DNA of 64,000 nt from Brucepastera parasyntrophica. GTDB lineage: Bacteria > Spirochaetota > Spirochaetia > Treponematales > Treponemataceae. Every line of letters begins with the position of its first letter. Within the stretch, counting starts at the first letter, position 1. The translations under genes were made by a program, and so were the position numbers. A model generated the notes under the pieces. It ran no database searches, was not told the DNA's origin, and worked only from the letters and a program-made list of their open reading frames with translations. This document shows, piece by piece, positions 16,759 through 28,947 of this stretch. Where the stretch lies: assembly GCF_022376835.1 (NCBI RefSeq), contig NZ_CP084606.1, positions 2,536,501 to 2,600,500 of the forward strand, written 5' to 3'.

Positions 16759-17497
16759 AAGGCAAACAGGTTTTAACATTCCGTAATGTAGATATACGCG
16801 CAGAAGAAAAGGAAGGCGAAAACTATATTACCGGGACTATCCCGTATAATTCCCCGTCGGTTGATCTCGGCGGGTTTATCGAACGGATTGCGCCGACCGC
16901 ATTCAATAAAACAATGGCTGATAATGCCCGCGTTATGGCCTTGTATAACCATGATCCGTCTAAGGTTATGGGAAATACCAGAAGCGGAACATTGACGCTT
17001 GAGTCAACCGAAACGGGGCTTGTCTGTATAGCAAAGGTTCCCGACACAACATACGGACGGGATGCCCTGATAACAATCGGACGCGGCGACGTGACTACTA
17101 TGTCTTTCGCATTTACCCCGATTAAGGTTGACACAAAACCGGGGGAACAAATCTTACGGGAAGTGCAATTACATGAAGTGTCATTCGGCGTTACCTTTCC
17201 GGCGTATCCGGAAACAGAAGCACATACATTAAAAAGGGCGGTTATTATGGCAAAACGCAATATTGACCTTTCGGTCCTTGAACCAATTTTAGCAAAGGAC
17301 AGCGCGGAACTCACTGACGATGAAAAAAGATCGTCGGCGATGCAATTACAACCCTGAAGGATTTTATTGGAGCCGTTGACGCGGAGCCGTCAAGCGACGA
17401 CGAGGGCGCGGACACTCGCGAGGAAGACACTCTCAAAGAACTTGAGGAAGAACTTCTGCTAGAGGAAGAACTTGAAAAAGAAATACAGGGAGAATAA
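16755..17497 (+). CDS. Prohead protease (HK97 type, one frame break)
   Basis: A serine protease that matures the capsid. Recognisable segments are GTIPYNSPSVDLGGFIERI, VMALYNHDPSKVMGNT (His), GDVTTMSFAFTP (Ser) and LHEVSFGVTFPAYPETEA. The frame from 16755 ends at 17357. One extra base in the A6 run at 17323-17328 restores an acidic, scaffold-like tail (rich in EELEEE) ending at 17497, just before the capsid gene. The tail may serve as the scaffold. Confidence 0.8.
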
Positions 17498-17503
17498 CAG
17501 TCT

Positions 17504-18568
17504 ATGAATCTCGAAGAACTCAAAGCGAAGCGGGCCGAAATTATGGCCCGTATGAAAGGGTTAAAAGACGGAATCCAGAAACGAAGCATAACCGCCGCAT
17601 ACGCAAAGGAAGAACTCGAAAGGCTGCGGACTGAACGCACTGTGATCGACCAGCAGATCGCCCTTATTACTACGCCAAGGACAGAGGGCGTGACGTCCTG
17701 GCGTGACATTGCTTCCGCCATGATTGAAAAAAGGGCAATAACCTTAAACGGGACCGGATCAATTAACCAGATAAAAGAACTGGTTAAGATAATCAAAAAG
17801 AAAACGCCGGTCCTTGATCTGGTCCGGTATTTCTATGGCCCGAACGCGTCAACAAACATTCCGGTATGGAACCCAACCGTAGCAAAGCCCGGGAACTACG
17901 CAGAGGGCGCAACGAACATTCCGAAAGATACCAACGCGGTATTGAGCGCGAGTACAATAACCCCTTATGCGTATGTATCGCTGTTGCAGGTATCGGCGGA
18001 AACGCTCATGCTCGGGCAGGCAAACCTTGAAGCGGAACTTCCTGAAATTTTCGCGGATGCTTTTGCAGATGCCATGCACGAAGGCCTATTGATCGGCGAC
18101 GGACTCGGACGGAATATGGCGGGGCTTTTCCCTGCAATTCCCGCAGGAAATCAGATTGCTTGCGGAGCGGCGGGAACGCCGTTGATGGCCGACATCGTAA
18201 AACTTGCCCTTACAATCCAGGACAAAAAAGGCGAAGGCGTTATTATTCTAAACCAGAATATTTATACCGGAATTATGGCCGACCCGACAACCGGCGTCGC
18301 GGATCTCTACAAAGAAGAACTGATCCGCAGTAAAACCGTGGAAGGGATAAAGGTCATACTGACAAGCGACGCGCCGAACTCAATCACGGCCGGAAGCGTC
18401 GTTGCTGTCGCTGGCGATCTTAAATACTATGGCGTCGGCGTGGCAAGTGAAATACTCATTGAGCCGAAAAAGCAGGTAGGCGACACAAACACCTATTTTG
18501 AAGCGTCAATGTGGTTTAATGGTAAGGCGATCATAGCTGATAATTTCTTCGGGCTGGTTACGGTCTGA
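17504..18568 (+). CDS. Major capsid protein (HK97 fold)
   Basis: A 354-residue HK97-type major capsid protein. An N-terminal coiled delta-domain (LEELKAKRAEIMARMKGLKD) is followed by the mature shell domain with VLDLVRYFYGPN, IPVWNPTVAKPGNYAEG, EGLLIGDGLGRNMAGL and, near the end, EASMWFNGKAIIADNF. The delta-domain would be cut off by the upstream protease. Intact, without frame breaks. Confidence 0.9.
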   Translation: MNLEELKAKRAEIMARMKGLKDGIQKRSITAAYAKEELERLRTERTVIDQQIALITTPRTEGVTSWRDIASAMIEKRAITLNGTGSINQIKELVKIIKKKTPVLDLVRYFYGPNASTNIPVWNPTVAKPGNYAEGATNIPKDTNAVLSASTITPYAYVSLLQVSAETLMLGQANLEAELPEIFADAFADAMHEGLLIGDGLGRNMAGLFPAIPAGNQIACGAAGTPLMADIVKLALTIQDKKGEGVIILNQNIYTGIMADPTTGVADLYKEELIRSKTVEGIKVILTSDAPNSITAGSVVAVAGDLKYYGVGVASEILIEPKKQVGDTNTYFEASMWFNGKAIIADNFFGLVTV

Positions 18569-18573
18569 TTTTT

Positions 18574-18610
18574 TTACAGATCCGGGGAGGCTGCCCTTCC
18601 CGGACATTTT
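18574..18610 (+). terminator. Hairpin after capsid gene
   Basis: TCCGGG and CCCGGA arms flank a short loop between the capsid gene and the next gene. It probably limits read-through or stabilises the abundant capsid mRNA. No clear T-tract follows. Confidence 0.4.
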
Positions 18611-18629
18611 CAATTAAGGAGAAAAATAC

Positions 18630-18851
18630 ATGGCAAAAGAAAAGAAGACCCCGGAAGATACGTTGCCCGAGACTGTTACCCCTGAAGGGACAGCGGCCGG
18701 CGCGACAAAGTCCGCGGGGAAAGTAAAAGCCCTTTTCAAAAAAACGTATACCGGAAAAGAAGGCTGCTTTTATTCCGGCCGCACGTATTCTATCGAAAAA
18801 ACATTTTTCGATAAGCTGAAAAAGAACGGCGAGGCGGAACTTGCTGACTAA
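18630..18851 (+). CDS. Small head protein, hypothetical
   Basis: A 73-residue protein with AAGGAG upstream. It is lysine-rich with a low-complexity N-terminus (TLPETVTPEGTAAG) and a compact end (FYSGRTYSIEKTFFDKL) typical of small proteins encoded after HK97-type capsids. It overlaps the connector gene by eleven bases. Confidence 0.55.
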   Translation: MAKEKKTPEDTLPETVTPEGTAAGATKSAGKVKALFKKTYTGKEGCFYSGRTYSIEKTFFDKLKKNGEAELAD

Positions 18852-19368
18852 TCTTTCGCAGCTTCAGGAATACACCGGCGTATATGATGATGAATCGATG
18901 CAGCTTGTATACTTACAGGCTGCGGAAGATATAGTTATTAACTACCTGGGCTTTCCCGTGCTGGAAAAAGAATACACAACATATATTGACGGAAACGATG
19001 ACACACAGGTTTTGTTGCGCGCAAAACCTGTTTCCGTATTATCTCATGTTTATATAAATGGGGCGGAACAGGATCCGGAAAACTTTACTATTGCCGGGGA
19101 AATTCTTGCAACACTGACAGAGGCTATTCTTTTTTCAAAAGGATATAAAAATATAAAAGTTATTTATACCGCCGGTTTCAAACAGGAGGAAATTCCGGGG
19201 CTTATTATTATGACTGTTTTGCGCATTGCGGCGTTACTGCAAACTGAAAGCGATAACAATATCGGGATCACGTCAAAGACATTCGGCGATTCAGGAAGCA
19301 GGACTTTTATTCAGACGCGAAAATATGACGACTATCTGATCCAGATTTCAGATTATAAGGTTCTGTAA
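18841..19368 (+). CDS. Head-tail connector (gp6-like)
   Basis: A 175-residue protein starting at TTG 18841. Helical N-terminus (LSQLQEYTGVYDDESMQLVY), then YINGAEQDP and a C-terminal helix VLRIAALLQTESDNN, matching the gp6/gp15-like adaptor that binds the portal ring. It ends exactly where the next gene begins. Confidence 0.75.
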   Translation: MLTNLSQLQEYTGVYDDESMQLVYLQAAEDIVINYLGFPVLEKEYTTYIDGNDDTQVLLRAKPVSVLSHVYINGAEQDPENFTIAGEILATLTEAILFSKGYKNIKVIYTAGFKQEEIPGLIIMTVLRIAALLQTESDNNIGITSKTFGDSGSRTFIQTRKYDDYLIQISDYKVL

Positions 19369-19854
19369 ATGTTCCAGTTTTATAAAATAACCATTGATGA
19401 AGCTCGATTCCAGGAACAACTTAAAAACACCGGGCTTTCAATGAAAAAAATTGCCCGCCGCATGATGGGGCGCGTCGCGGGAACAATAAAAAAAGAAGCA
19501 AAAAAGAACGTGACCGGTTTAGTTTTACAGCGCCGGTCCGGAGATTTATCAAAATCGCTTTCATTTAAAACAAAACCGGACTTTACCGCAATAATACGGT
19601 CCGGGAGTATATACGCCAGCACGCACGAAATGGGCGAAACAATAACCGCAAAGAACGGGAACTATCTGACATTCAAAATAAATGAAACATGGGTAAAAGT
19701 TCAATCTGTAATAATTCCGAAACAAGAATTTCTGTGGCCGGTTATTGAGTTTATTTTTTCAACAGGGAAGGCTAACGCCCTCATGGATGAAGTGTTACAG
19801 GATGCACTTAAAAAACTGTTTGCCGACCGCTCGGCGCCGGAGGCAAAAGCATGA
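19369..19854 (+). CDS. HK97 gp10-like tail-completion protein
   Basis: A 161-residue protein with the gp10 pattern: RMMGRVAGTIKKEAKKNV, RRSGDLSKSLSFKT, SIYASTHEMG, then PKQEFLWPVIEF near the end. The family joins head to tail in siphoviruses. It overlaps the next gene by four bases. Confidence 0.8.
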   Translation: MFQFYKITIDEARFQEQLKNTGLSMKKIARRMMGRVAGTIKKEAKKNVTGLVLQRRSGDLSKSLSFKTKPDFTAIIRSGSIYASTHEMGETITAKNGNYLTFKINETWVKVQSVIIPKQEFLWPVIEFIFSTGKANALMDEVLQDALKKLFADRSAPEAKA

Positions 19855-20288
19855 TCGATTTTCTAAATAAAGAATCGTCCGTTGTGGAATATGTAAAAAC
19901 ACACCTTCCGGAGTTTTTACCGGCAGGACTTTCCCCGCCGGATGACTATGTAAACGATTTTATTGACTTTGATAAATATAAAAAAAATGTGGTTGTCTGG
20001 TTTAACTTCGTTAATTATCTGTATGAAACGCTGACAAATGAATCGAACGAGGAGACAGGGAATTTAAAAATATATATATCAGTGCGGAATGACAGCAAAG
20101 AAAATCTACGCACAAAATTATTACAATATGCCTCTGCCTTATACAATATGTTTGAGGCGTCAGGGACATCATTCGGCGGCCTGACTGACGACGGGGAAAT
20201 TGAAAACATCCAATTTTACCAATATGTCGAAGGACAGCATTCTTTGAAAATAGTTGAATTTGAAATCACGCTAACGACAGAAATTTAA
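19851..20288 (+). CDS. Putative tail terminator protein
   Basis: A 145-residue protein in the position of the tail terminator (gpU-like). Features include VWFNFVNYLYETLTNES and a beta strand near the end (LKIVEFEITLTTEI). Assignment is by gene order and size. Confidence 0.6.
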   Translation: MIDFLNKESSVVEYVKTHLPEFLPAGLSPPDDYVNDFIDFDKYKKNVVVWFNFVNYLYETLTNESNEETGNLKIYISVRNDSKENLRTKLLQYASALYNMFEASGTSFGGLTDDGEIENIQFYQYVEGQHSLKIVEFEITLTTEI

Positions 20289-20314
20289 CGCTATATATAG
20301 AGAGGTGTAAAACT

Positions 20315-21256
20315 ATGGTAACCGGTAACAGCTTAATAGTCCAAGTCGCAAACGAAACACAGTATGCGGTCCCCGTAAGCGCAATGACCCGACAGATTAA
20401 AGTCGCGTCGGAATCCCTGAAGCCAATATATAATAAAATTGACGAGGGGCTTTTAACCGGCGGAAAGGCCACGGGAAAAGTTGAAACAATGTCCGTAAAG
20501 GCGGAAGGATCTATTTCAACGATTGCCCGGCCGGATGATCTCGGGTTCTGGCTTTTGCATTTGCTCGGAGTTGAGGAAGATGTCGTTGACGTCGGCGACG
20601 AGGACGGGACCGCAAAGAAGCATACCTTTCACGCAATAGGGACACAGGAAACAGATCACTTGCCGTCCTTTACCGCAATGCTGAACCGAATTATTGAAAA
20701 ATTTGCATATACCGGCTGCAAGGCAAACACTATTTCCTTTAGCGCGGTCCAGGAAGATTATTTAAAAATTGATATTACTATTGTCGGTAAAGATGAAATT
20801 GAATGGACCGTATCGACAACGCTTGTCCCGTCAAGTCTTCGGGCATTTAAATTCCGGCATGGCAAAGTATACCTGAACGGCGCGGAGATTGCAGACGTTA
20901 CCAGTATAAAATTTGATTATAACAATAATCTTGATACAACGGTTCAAACGACATCGACCGGCCTTTATTTTAAGGAACCGGAATGCGGCGCCCGTGACAT
21001 TACCACGGAACTCGAAGTGCTGTATGCGTCTCCGGCGGAAGCAACCCGGAAAAACTATTATAAAACGGATGATGTTTTTGCGCTGGTACTCGCATTTACC
21101 TCTGACGAGGTTGTCGAAGATGGCGTTCCGTACAGCCTCACTATCACTATCCCCCACAACCAGATGTCAGACGCGACGGCGAATGTTTCAGGGAGCGAAA
21201 CGCTCAAGCAGACAATGAACATGAAAGCAGTAGAGGACGGGGGGACGAACTCATAA
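20315..21256 (+). CDS. Major tail tube protein
   Basis: A 313-residue beta-rich protein immediately before the tail chaperone pair, as expected for the tail tube. Typical segments are VKAEGSISTIARPDDLGFWL, LGVEEDVVD and SFTAMLNRIIEKFAYTGCKA. A GAGAGGTG ribosome site precedes ATG 20315. Confidence 0.8.
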   Translation: MVTGNSLIVQVANETQYAVPVSAMTRQIKVASESLKPIYNKIDEGLLTGGKATGKVETMSVKAEGSISTIARPDDLGFWLLHLLGVEEDVVDVGDEDGTAKKHTFHAIGTQETDHLPSFTAMLNRIIEKFAYTGCKANTISFSAVQEDYLKIDITIVGKDEIEWTVSTTLVPSSLRAFKFRHGKVYLNGAEIADVTSIKFDYNNNLDTTVQTTSTGLYFKEPECGARDITTELEVLYASPAEATRKNYYKTDDVFALVLAFTSDEVVEDGVPYSLTITIPHNQMSDATANVSGSETLKQTMNMKAVEDGGTNS

Positions 21257-21310
21257 CAATTGAACTGGTAAACGCATACCCTAACAAATATTAAAGGAGT
21301 CTTTTTTTAT

Positions 21311-21912
21311 ATGGAACTTGACAAGGTAAGTGAACACTACATTTTTAAAACACGCATTGAACTTGAAGGGTCCGAAGGGGACACAGGGGATTTTATTGTA
21401 TTGCGCGAATTATCAGTAAAAGAAATGTGCGGCATACAAAAATTTGAGGAAGGCGAAAGCCAGGATACGACCGGGCTTTTCGAATTTCTTGAAGAGATAC
21501 TTCCCTCTTGTATTGTCGATTCATCATTTACAAAAAACGGCGAAAAGGCGACCGCCCCGGAGGTATACGGAGCTATAAAGGATTCTGGGTCATTGCTTAT
21601 TAAAATTCTTGAAACGTGGGTGCAGTCTCTCCCTTTAGCACAACGCGGCAAGAACAATGGGAAATCAGACAAGTAGCAAATCTTTTGTTTTACGGCAGCA
21701 ATCCGTATGAGCAGGAAGAAACAAAAAATCTGTATATCAAATGGAAACCGTTCTTTGATGTGTTCTTGATTATCCGCGATGCACGATATGGGAATTTCCT
21801 GCATTTACCGTTTAACTGTTCGGCCTTCGATCAGCCGGTAAAAACAATGGACGTTATGCGGTATATGCAAAGTCTATTTCTTGAAAAGCTGAAAAAGGAA
21901 CAGCGTTTTTAA
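21311..21912 (+). CDS. Tail assembly chaperones, short and -1 frameshifted long form
   Basis: The short form runs 21311-21676 (121 residues; FIVLRELSVKEMCGIQ). A second frame continues to 21912 (QEQWEIRQVANLLFYGSNPY). The frames overlap, and CCCTTTA (21631-21637) sits in exactly the right register (CTC CCT TTA) for a -1 shift, as in lambda gpG/gpGT. The long form would be read to 21637, step back one base and end at 21912. These chaperones bind the tape measure during tail assembly. Confidence 0.85.
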
Positions 21913-24211
21913 TGGCAACAGTAACTTATAAAATATCAGGCAAAAACGATTCAAAAGGCATTAAAGACGCTCAAAAAGATTTAAAAAGTTTTGGAAAATC
22001 GGTACAGTCGATTAATAATATTTTAGCCGGGTTTACCGCCGCAAAAATATTCAGCGCATTATTTACGCAAATAAAAAAACTTTCGGCTGAATCCCTGCAA
22101 TTATTCAGCACATCGGAAAAATCATTAACAAAGCTCAACGCTTCAATTCAGAAAAACGCAAATCTGACAGACGGCGCACTGAAGCGTATTGTAAAATATT
22201 CTAATCAAATACAGGGCGTTTTCGGCGGGGAGGCAATACAGGACCAGGCCGCTTTTTTATCAGGCTTACAGTTAAGCGAAGAAAAAATAAAAGAGGTATT
22301 ACTTGCAGCGACAAATTTATCAAGCGCCGGTTTCGGGTCCCTTGAATCAAACATAAAAAATCTTATAAAGTCCCTGCAGGGCCAATCATCCGAAATTACA
22401 AAACTGATCCCAGGGCTTGATAAACTCACAAAAGAACAAATGCGGAATGGCGCCGTCGTTTCTGAAATAAACAAGATATACGAAGGATATGCGGATAATC
22501 TCGCAAATAATACTTTTGAAGGGAAGCTGCAAAAATTTAATAATCAACTCGACGACATAAAAAAGAAACTCGGGGAAGTGTTCGCAAACATAAAAGTTGA
22601 GACAATAGAAAAAATACAGCCCTACCTTGAAAATATTAATGCGTGGCTGGACGAAAATCTTGATCTTGTAACCGGTTTTTTTGTGAACCTGCCGACCATT
22701 GCAAAAAAAGCATTCGAGTTGATCGGCTCGGTTATGAAAACCATTTTTTCAATTGATTTCTGGAAAACATACGGGCAGAACGTCGGGAATATTTTAATTG
22801 CAGCGTTTAAAGTTTCTTTTGAAACGATTGCGCAGCTAATAAAGGCAATAGGTTCCGCGATATGGGAACCGCTTTCCGTGGGGTTAAAAAATGTTGCGTG
22901 GGGAATAGAAACGACCTGGCTGAAAGTAGTAAACGCGATACAAAACGCATTTGTATCGGTCCTTAATTTTCTTTTGATAAAGTAAACGCCGTTATCGGTT
23001 TAATAAATAAAGTAAGCGGGTTTTTCGGCGGGGACCAGTTAGTCAAGGAAATTGAGTTAAAGGAAAAAATTGAACTATCACTTCCGGAGCGGCCGGAGGA
23101 TAAGATTGATTTTAATAAAATAATAAGTGAATTCAAAAAAGTAGGAAGTGTTTCAAAAAATGCCTTTAACGAGTATATCGAGGCAATAAAAGAAAACGGG
23201 GCGGTCCTGTCCGGGGCGTTTAGTGAAGATTTTGCGAAATTCTCGGCAAGCGTTTCTAAAACTATCCGCTCATACACGCCAAAAGTGACACTAAATCAGG
23301 AAGGCGACACACAGAAAACAGCAGACACCGGCGCGCTGTCCATTCTAGATACAATAAAAGAAAATTTCCTTGAGGCAATAAAAAGTCTGGGACAAATAGG
23401 CCAATTAGTAAATACGTCTTTTTCTGGTGCAAGTATTATCTCGACAGTATTTTCAGAGATTGCCCGTAGTTTTATGAGTATAGAGAATTTCGGGAAAGTG
23501 TTTAATTTTCTGGGGACTATTTTTGATCGCGTTGCAACGATATTGACACCGCTAGTGAATCAGCTTTTCGCGCCTTTTGTAATTTTACTTGAAACTGTCG
23601 GCGATATTATCGGTAGTGTGCTTTCCCCCGTTTTGGTATATTTAATCGAATTACTGACCCCTATAATTAATGTCGTTTTGAATATTATAAACGTATTCAA
23701 GCCGTTCCTTGATATGCTCATGCACTTGGTTTCTATCTTCTCCATTTTGGGTCCTGCTATAACAATTGTGACATTTGCGCTTAATACCTTGGCGGACGGA
23801 ATTACCTTTATTTATAATAAAATTTTGATGCCTCTTTTGAATTTTGTCCTGCGTATCTTAACCAGTGTCGGAAATTTCATAGTCGACATATATAACAGCG
23901 TGGTCAATGTCCTGAAAAAAATAAATATTTTTGGATACCGGCCGTTTAAGGACCTAAAGACAGTTGGAAAAACTGATTATGACGACGTTAAGCTGCAGGA
24001 AATAGAAAGCGCAACACAAAACGAGTATGCACTTGGAGACGTTTCCGTTGATAACGGGACTGACTATACCGCAAAATCGGCAAATTACACGGCGGCAAAA
24101 GACGTTATTATTAATATTTATTATGAAAATTCTTTTGTAAATGGCGATGCGCGGGCGATAGCCTTAGCAATCCGCGACGAGATCCGCGCAGCCGATGCCC
24201 TGGGGTATTAA
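21912..24211 (+). CDS. Tape measure protein (one frame break)
   Basis: About 765 residues that set tail length. It begins with a long helical region (KISGKNDSKGIKDAQKDLKS) and ends with hydrophobic helices (LVYLIELLTPIINVVLNIIN) and a beta-rich tail. The frame from 21912 stops at 22985. Adding one T to the run at 22972-22975 restores LFDKVNAVIGLINKVSGFFG and continuity to 24211. Its stop overlaps the next start. Confidence 0.85.
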
Positions 24212-27200
24212 TGATGAAAGCAGTATTTTATTTTCCGAATGGCTACACAGAAGAAAAGGAATTTATCACAGACAAATTCCAGTATACGGAGGTGTATTAT
24301 AATGAACTCGCGCCGGCCGATAATTCGGCTCGGCTGCGCATTCCTTTTGATATTGATTTTTCAAACAAACTAAAAATATACGCGAATGACGACGTAAAAG
24401 TTGAAATAAAAAATGATGATGACAGTAATTATTTTACCGGGTATCTTCGGAAAAACTTCTCGTTTGAAAAGACACAGCGAAACCAGCCGATTTCCGTTGA
24501 ACTGGTCAGCCCTTCATTTTTAGTAAGAAAAGAACTGACCAGCAGTATTTTTTTATTAAACAAAACGGTAACGGAAATTATAACGCTGCTTTTGACAACT
24601 ATCGGATTTACCGATATTGCAGAACTTGATATAACGGACATAGTAACTGTTTTTACTGCGCAAGACGGGGACGATATAAGCGAAATAATAACACAGCTTC
24701 TTTATGAACACGGGTACACATTCGATTTTGATAATAACGGCGCGTTTATAACCTATACCATTTTTGACCAGCCGCCCGAAACGATCACGCAGGTTTTTGA
24801 CGGGGAAACGAATTTAAAAAAAGTATCCCAGACCTGCACGGAAGAAAAATTTACAAACATACAAGGAAGCTGGGGTAAGATTGAATACAAAGAAAATATT
24901 TTACTATTCAGGGATACCCAGGGCGCGGATGCAGCACACCAGGCGCAAATCCCGGTTGAACCGCGATCCTATATATTCGGGACGGAATATAATTACCTTG
25001 AATATGATTCTACCTTCGGAGATGTCAAATACGTTACCAGTATAACCGATGAAATTATATACGATAACGTCATGAGAAAATCCCTTGAGAATGAGGGGAC
25101 TCGCGCAAAGCTGTCTATATATAACATGACCGACATTGTCCGGTATGTTACCAAAATGGAAATATACGGAAATGCGTATGTCCAGACCGCGACAAATAAA
25201 AGTGTCGTACAGACCGGTAATAAATTATATGAATTTGACATTTTATATTTGAACGATAAAGCAAAAATAAATCTGCTTATACAGAATATTGCAAATTATT
25301 ATAAATATGCGGATTTTTCTTTTTCTCTACAGAGCAAGACAAATTTCCCGCTTGGAAGTTTTGTTACGGTTTCAGAATATGGCATGGGAGAAATTACCGG
25401 CCGCATAATTTCAAAAACGTATCAACTTAATAAACCGATTAATTATGTAATTGAGGCCGTGGCCGAATTTGTTCCGGCAGATGTTCCGGAAACAGAAACG
25501 ACAGTTGACTGGAACGATTCTGGCGAGAAAGGACCGACCGGCGACACCGGGGATTATTTTGAAGTTATCTATACGCGGGCAGACACCAGACCGGACCGGC
25601 CGACTGGCGACACTCCGACCGGCTGGTCAAATGATTTATCGACATTATCAGGGACAGAAATTGTCTGGCAATCTACCGGACGGAAAAACGCAGCAGGGAC
25701 CCTGCAGGGGAATGGACTGACCCGGCGCAATATACGGACGTAACCGCGTTTAATTTGCCGAAAAAACCAACGGTGCAATATTCTTTTGACAGCGTTCCGG
25801 AGATTCCGGATGATGAAGCGGGTGTAACTTACAAAAGCAATTTTTTATCTGGAGTTGACGGCTGGGCGGCTGACGGAGCGACTATATCAGTCGATAACGG
25901 AAAATTAAAAACGATCACGACAAGCACTGACCCGAAATTACTCCGGTATAATCTGGGAGATGCAATAAAAGGACAAAGCCTTATTTTTAAACTATCAGGG
26001 ATTACCTGCTTGAATTAGTTGCGCTTTTTTATACAGATGGCAGTTATGATAATCTGACTTCCTCAATAAAAAATTTAGGCGGCGGACGCTTTTTTGTTAA
26101 ACTTACATCAGATGCAACGAGAACGGTACGGAATATAAGAATAGACCCGGCTATAACCGCAGGAGTCACCTGTTATCTCGATTGGCTATACATCGGAGAT
26201 GGCTTATACGAAACCCCGGTTATTGATGAATCCGGGAATGGTAATCATTCTGACAACTTTCGGGCCATACCAATAGCAGCAGATTCCGGAAATGGACTAT
26301 ATTTCAATGGTATAAATGCGTATTTAAGAGCGCGAAAACTTTTTACTATGCCCCGGCAGTTTTGGTTTCATGCGGAATACCAGGAAGATGGAGTGGCGAC
26401 CGGGTTGCAGGAAATATTTATTGCAGGGCAGATGTATGCAACAGGCATAGAAAATAATTATTTAATGATACGGAGAAGTATAAACAATATTCTTGCCGTG
26501 GTTTTAAACACCAACGCAGCCGGTACCGCTTTTTCCTATTTTTATATCAATGACTTTTTCACTGGGAATAAAATTGCAATAGACATTCTCATTGATTGGG
26601 ATAACGCAGTAATAAAAGTTTACCGCGATGCAGAATTAATATATACAAATACCAGCGCGGGAATTGTATATCCTTCGCTTGCAAATAGCTATTTAATTGG
26701 CGTTCGCCTGTTTGCGTCTCCTACATATTTGAAGGGGACGCTGGACAATGCGTACATTTTTTCCTACCTGGGAACTGATTTACAGATAGAAGCATTATAC
26801 CGGGCGGAAGAAATCCCGAAAAATTATAATGAATATAACTGGCAGCTTGACGCCGAGAATGAACTAAACGCGATAGCCATAAGAACGCCGAAATATTTAT
26901 TTACCGGTTACGCAACAGCAAACGATTCCCCCATTGTTACGGTTATAACAGACGGAGTAATTACACAGGCGACCGCAAATATAAATGATTATTATTTATG
27001 CAGCGCGACGACCGGAGCGGGCCATACAATAGGGACTTTATATGAATGGACCGGCAGCGCGTGGGAAGAAACGAGAGATACAAACAAGGTTATGGCCTCC
27101 GCAGTTGATGCGCTGGCATTGGCTCATAATAACCCGGACACGGAAATTCAGGTTGCAAATGTTTATCTCGGGCAATATTATGTTTTTCAAAAATCTGTTG

Positions 27201-28852
27201 CGTCGGCCATTCGCGCGGTTCCGAAGGCTGGCGACCTGTTAATTTCTATGGGATTAAACCCCCGGGATCCGTACGATCTGAATTACCAGTTTTTAATAAT
27301 GGAGCTTGCAACAAAAACCGCCGCGATTGAATCCTGGATAACGCACTTTAAAACCGAACGCATACAGGACGCCTTCAATGTGATTGCTTCCGGGGCTATG
27401 TATGCGTCGCGGGGTTTTTACGCGGGCAACGTGTATAAATGGGAAGAGCTCCTGTCAAACCCGGGAAGCGACCCGGCAGAACCGATTACCGGATTAAACC
27501 CGTATTCATATATTGAAACGGGCAGTATGCTTATTATTTTTAATACCGGAACCACCGCCCAGGCCCATTTTACAAACGACGGGGTATATTTTAATCCGCT
27601 AACCAGAAACGGAAGCGCGTTGACGGTTTTTGATATAGCCTATGGAAACGGAATTATTGTTATCGCCCTTCCTTCAGGGGGAACGCTTAGAATCAGCCAG
27701 GATGAAGGCGGTACCTGGTCCGAAGTTTTAGGGCTTCCTGCTTCGGTTTTTATTGATAAGGTTACTCATGCGGCCGGCCGCTTTATCTGCTTGCCGACAG
27801 CAACGTCAGGGTCAAACCTTGTCGGCTATGCAGACGAAAATAATGTTTTATCCTGGAGCCAGGACGGAGACAACGGCGGCGCTTCCGCTGCAAAGTTTTT
27901 ATGCGGCGGAAATAGCATTTTCCTTGCGTTCGCGACTAATGGCCGTATATGGATATGTACAGACGGAAAGAATTTTACCTATCTTAAAACGATTGATAAA
28001 GTTATTTTTTCAGTCAATTTTTATGATGGCAAATTTCTTATTGCGTGCGGGGGTGATGGCTGTTTTTATACCACAAACGGAAGCGACCTTGTGGACGTGA
28101 CCCCGCAAGCGGGACTTACCTACAGATTTTTTTCCGGAAATGATGGCGTCTATTGTGCCACGACAAGCAATTCCGCTACAGTAAGCGGGATAGTATTTAC
28201 AACGGATATTCTGGCAAAAAATCAATGGGAATATGCGTTTGATCTTTTGGATTTCAACCGGAATGTTGTCGGAAATACAATGGATCGAGATATTTACTGC
28301 GTGGCTCGGTCCCGGTTATTCAAAAAGACAATAGCCTTTCTTTCCGGTCAGCCGACTGTCGGGTATGATTATATTATCTACGAAGCAAAATACCAGGACA
28401 TTTCCAATTATTCCGGGGAATGGCTAAAATTTGATATGACGATAGAAGGCGAAACAACAAACCCGACGAAAGGAACTGTTTCTGAAGATAATGCCAGGAA
28501 AAAACTTGTCGGAAAAGAATTGTCTCTTGCCTATAATTACAAACAGACCGGCGCCGGTTCTGCAGGAAGCGGGGACTATCTTCTAAAGCTGCCGGATGGC
28601 TTAAAAATTGATATACGAATATGTCCGATAAATTCGCTGGTGGGCGTAGGCTTGTTATCTACAACCTCAAACGAAATAGGCGCAAATACCCGTATCGCGC
28701 ATGTCCGAGTATATACGAACCAATATTTAAAAATAACCTATAATATAGGGGATTCATCTTCCGGCGCAATGTACAACTGGGGGAGCGGCCGGTATCAGCT
28801 CTCGACCGCGAATATTACCATGCGGATGCAGGCGACTTTGACCGTTATATAA
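24211..28852 (+). CDS. Giant tail-tip/fibre protein with LamG-like and propeller-like parts (two frame breaks)
   Basis: About 1550 residues after restoring one G in 25707-25710 and one G in 25998-26000. Residues 1-430 resemble a tail-hub domain (LRIPFDIDFSNKLKIYAND, LGSFVTVSEYGMGEITG). A collagen-like GPTGDTGD linker and a Trp-rich module come next. A LamG/concanavalin-like domain follows (DESGNGNHSDNF, LYFNGINAYLRAR). The C-terminal third holds repeating GN-x-x-F-x-A/C-x-x-x-G blades (FYDGKFLIACGGDGCFYTTN) that look like a beta-propeller, probably the host-receptor binding part. Homologous blades survive in a relic at 43948-44275. Confidence 0.75.
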
Positions 28853-28924
28853 AAAACTGACTTTTCAAAGAATATACGAGTTTAACGGCTGTGGTTGTAA
28901 AGGTGGAACAGTAACATCGAGAAT

Positions 28925-28947
28925 GGGCAGAAAAGCCCCTTTTTTTT
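28925..28947 (+). terminator. Late-operon terminator
   Basis: GGGC-agaaaa-GCCC followed by C and eight T. It lies between the tail-fibre gene and the opposing gene at 28946. Confidence 0.8.
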
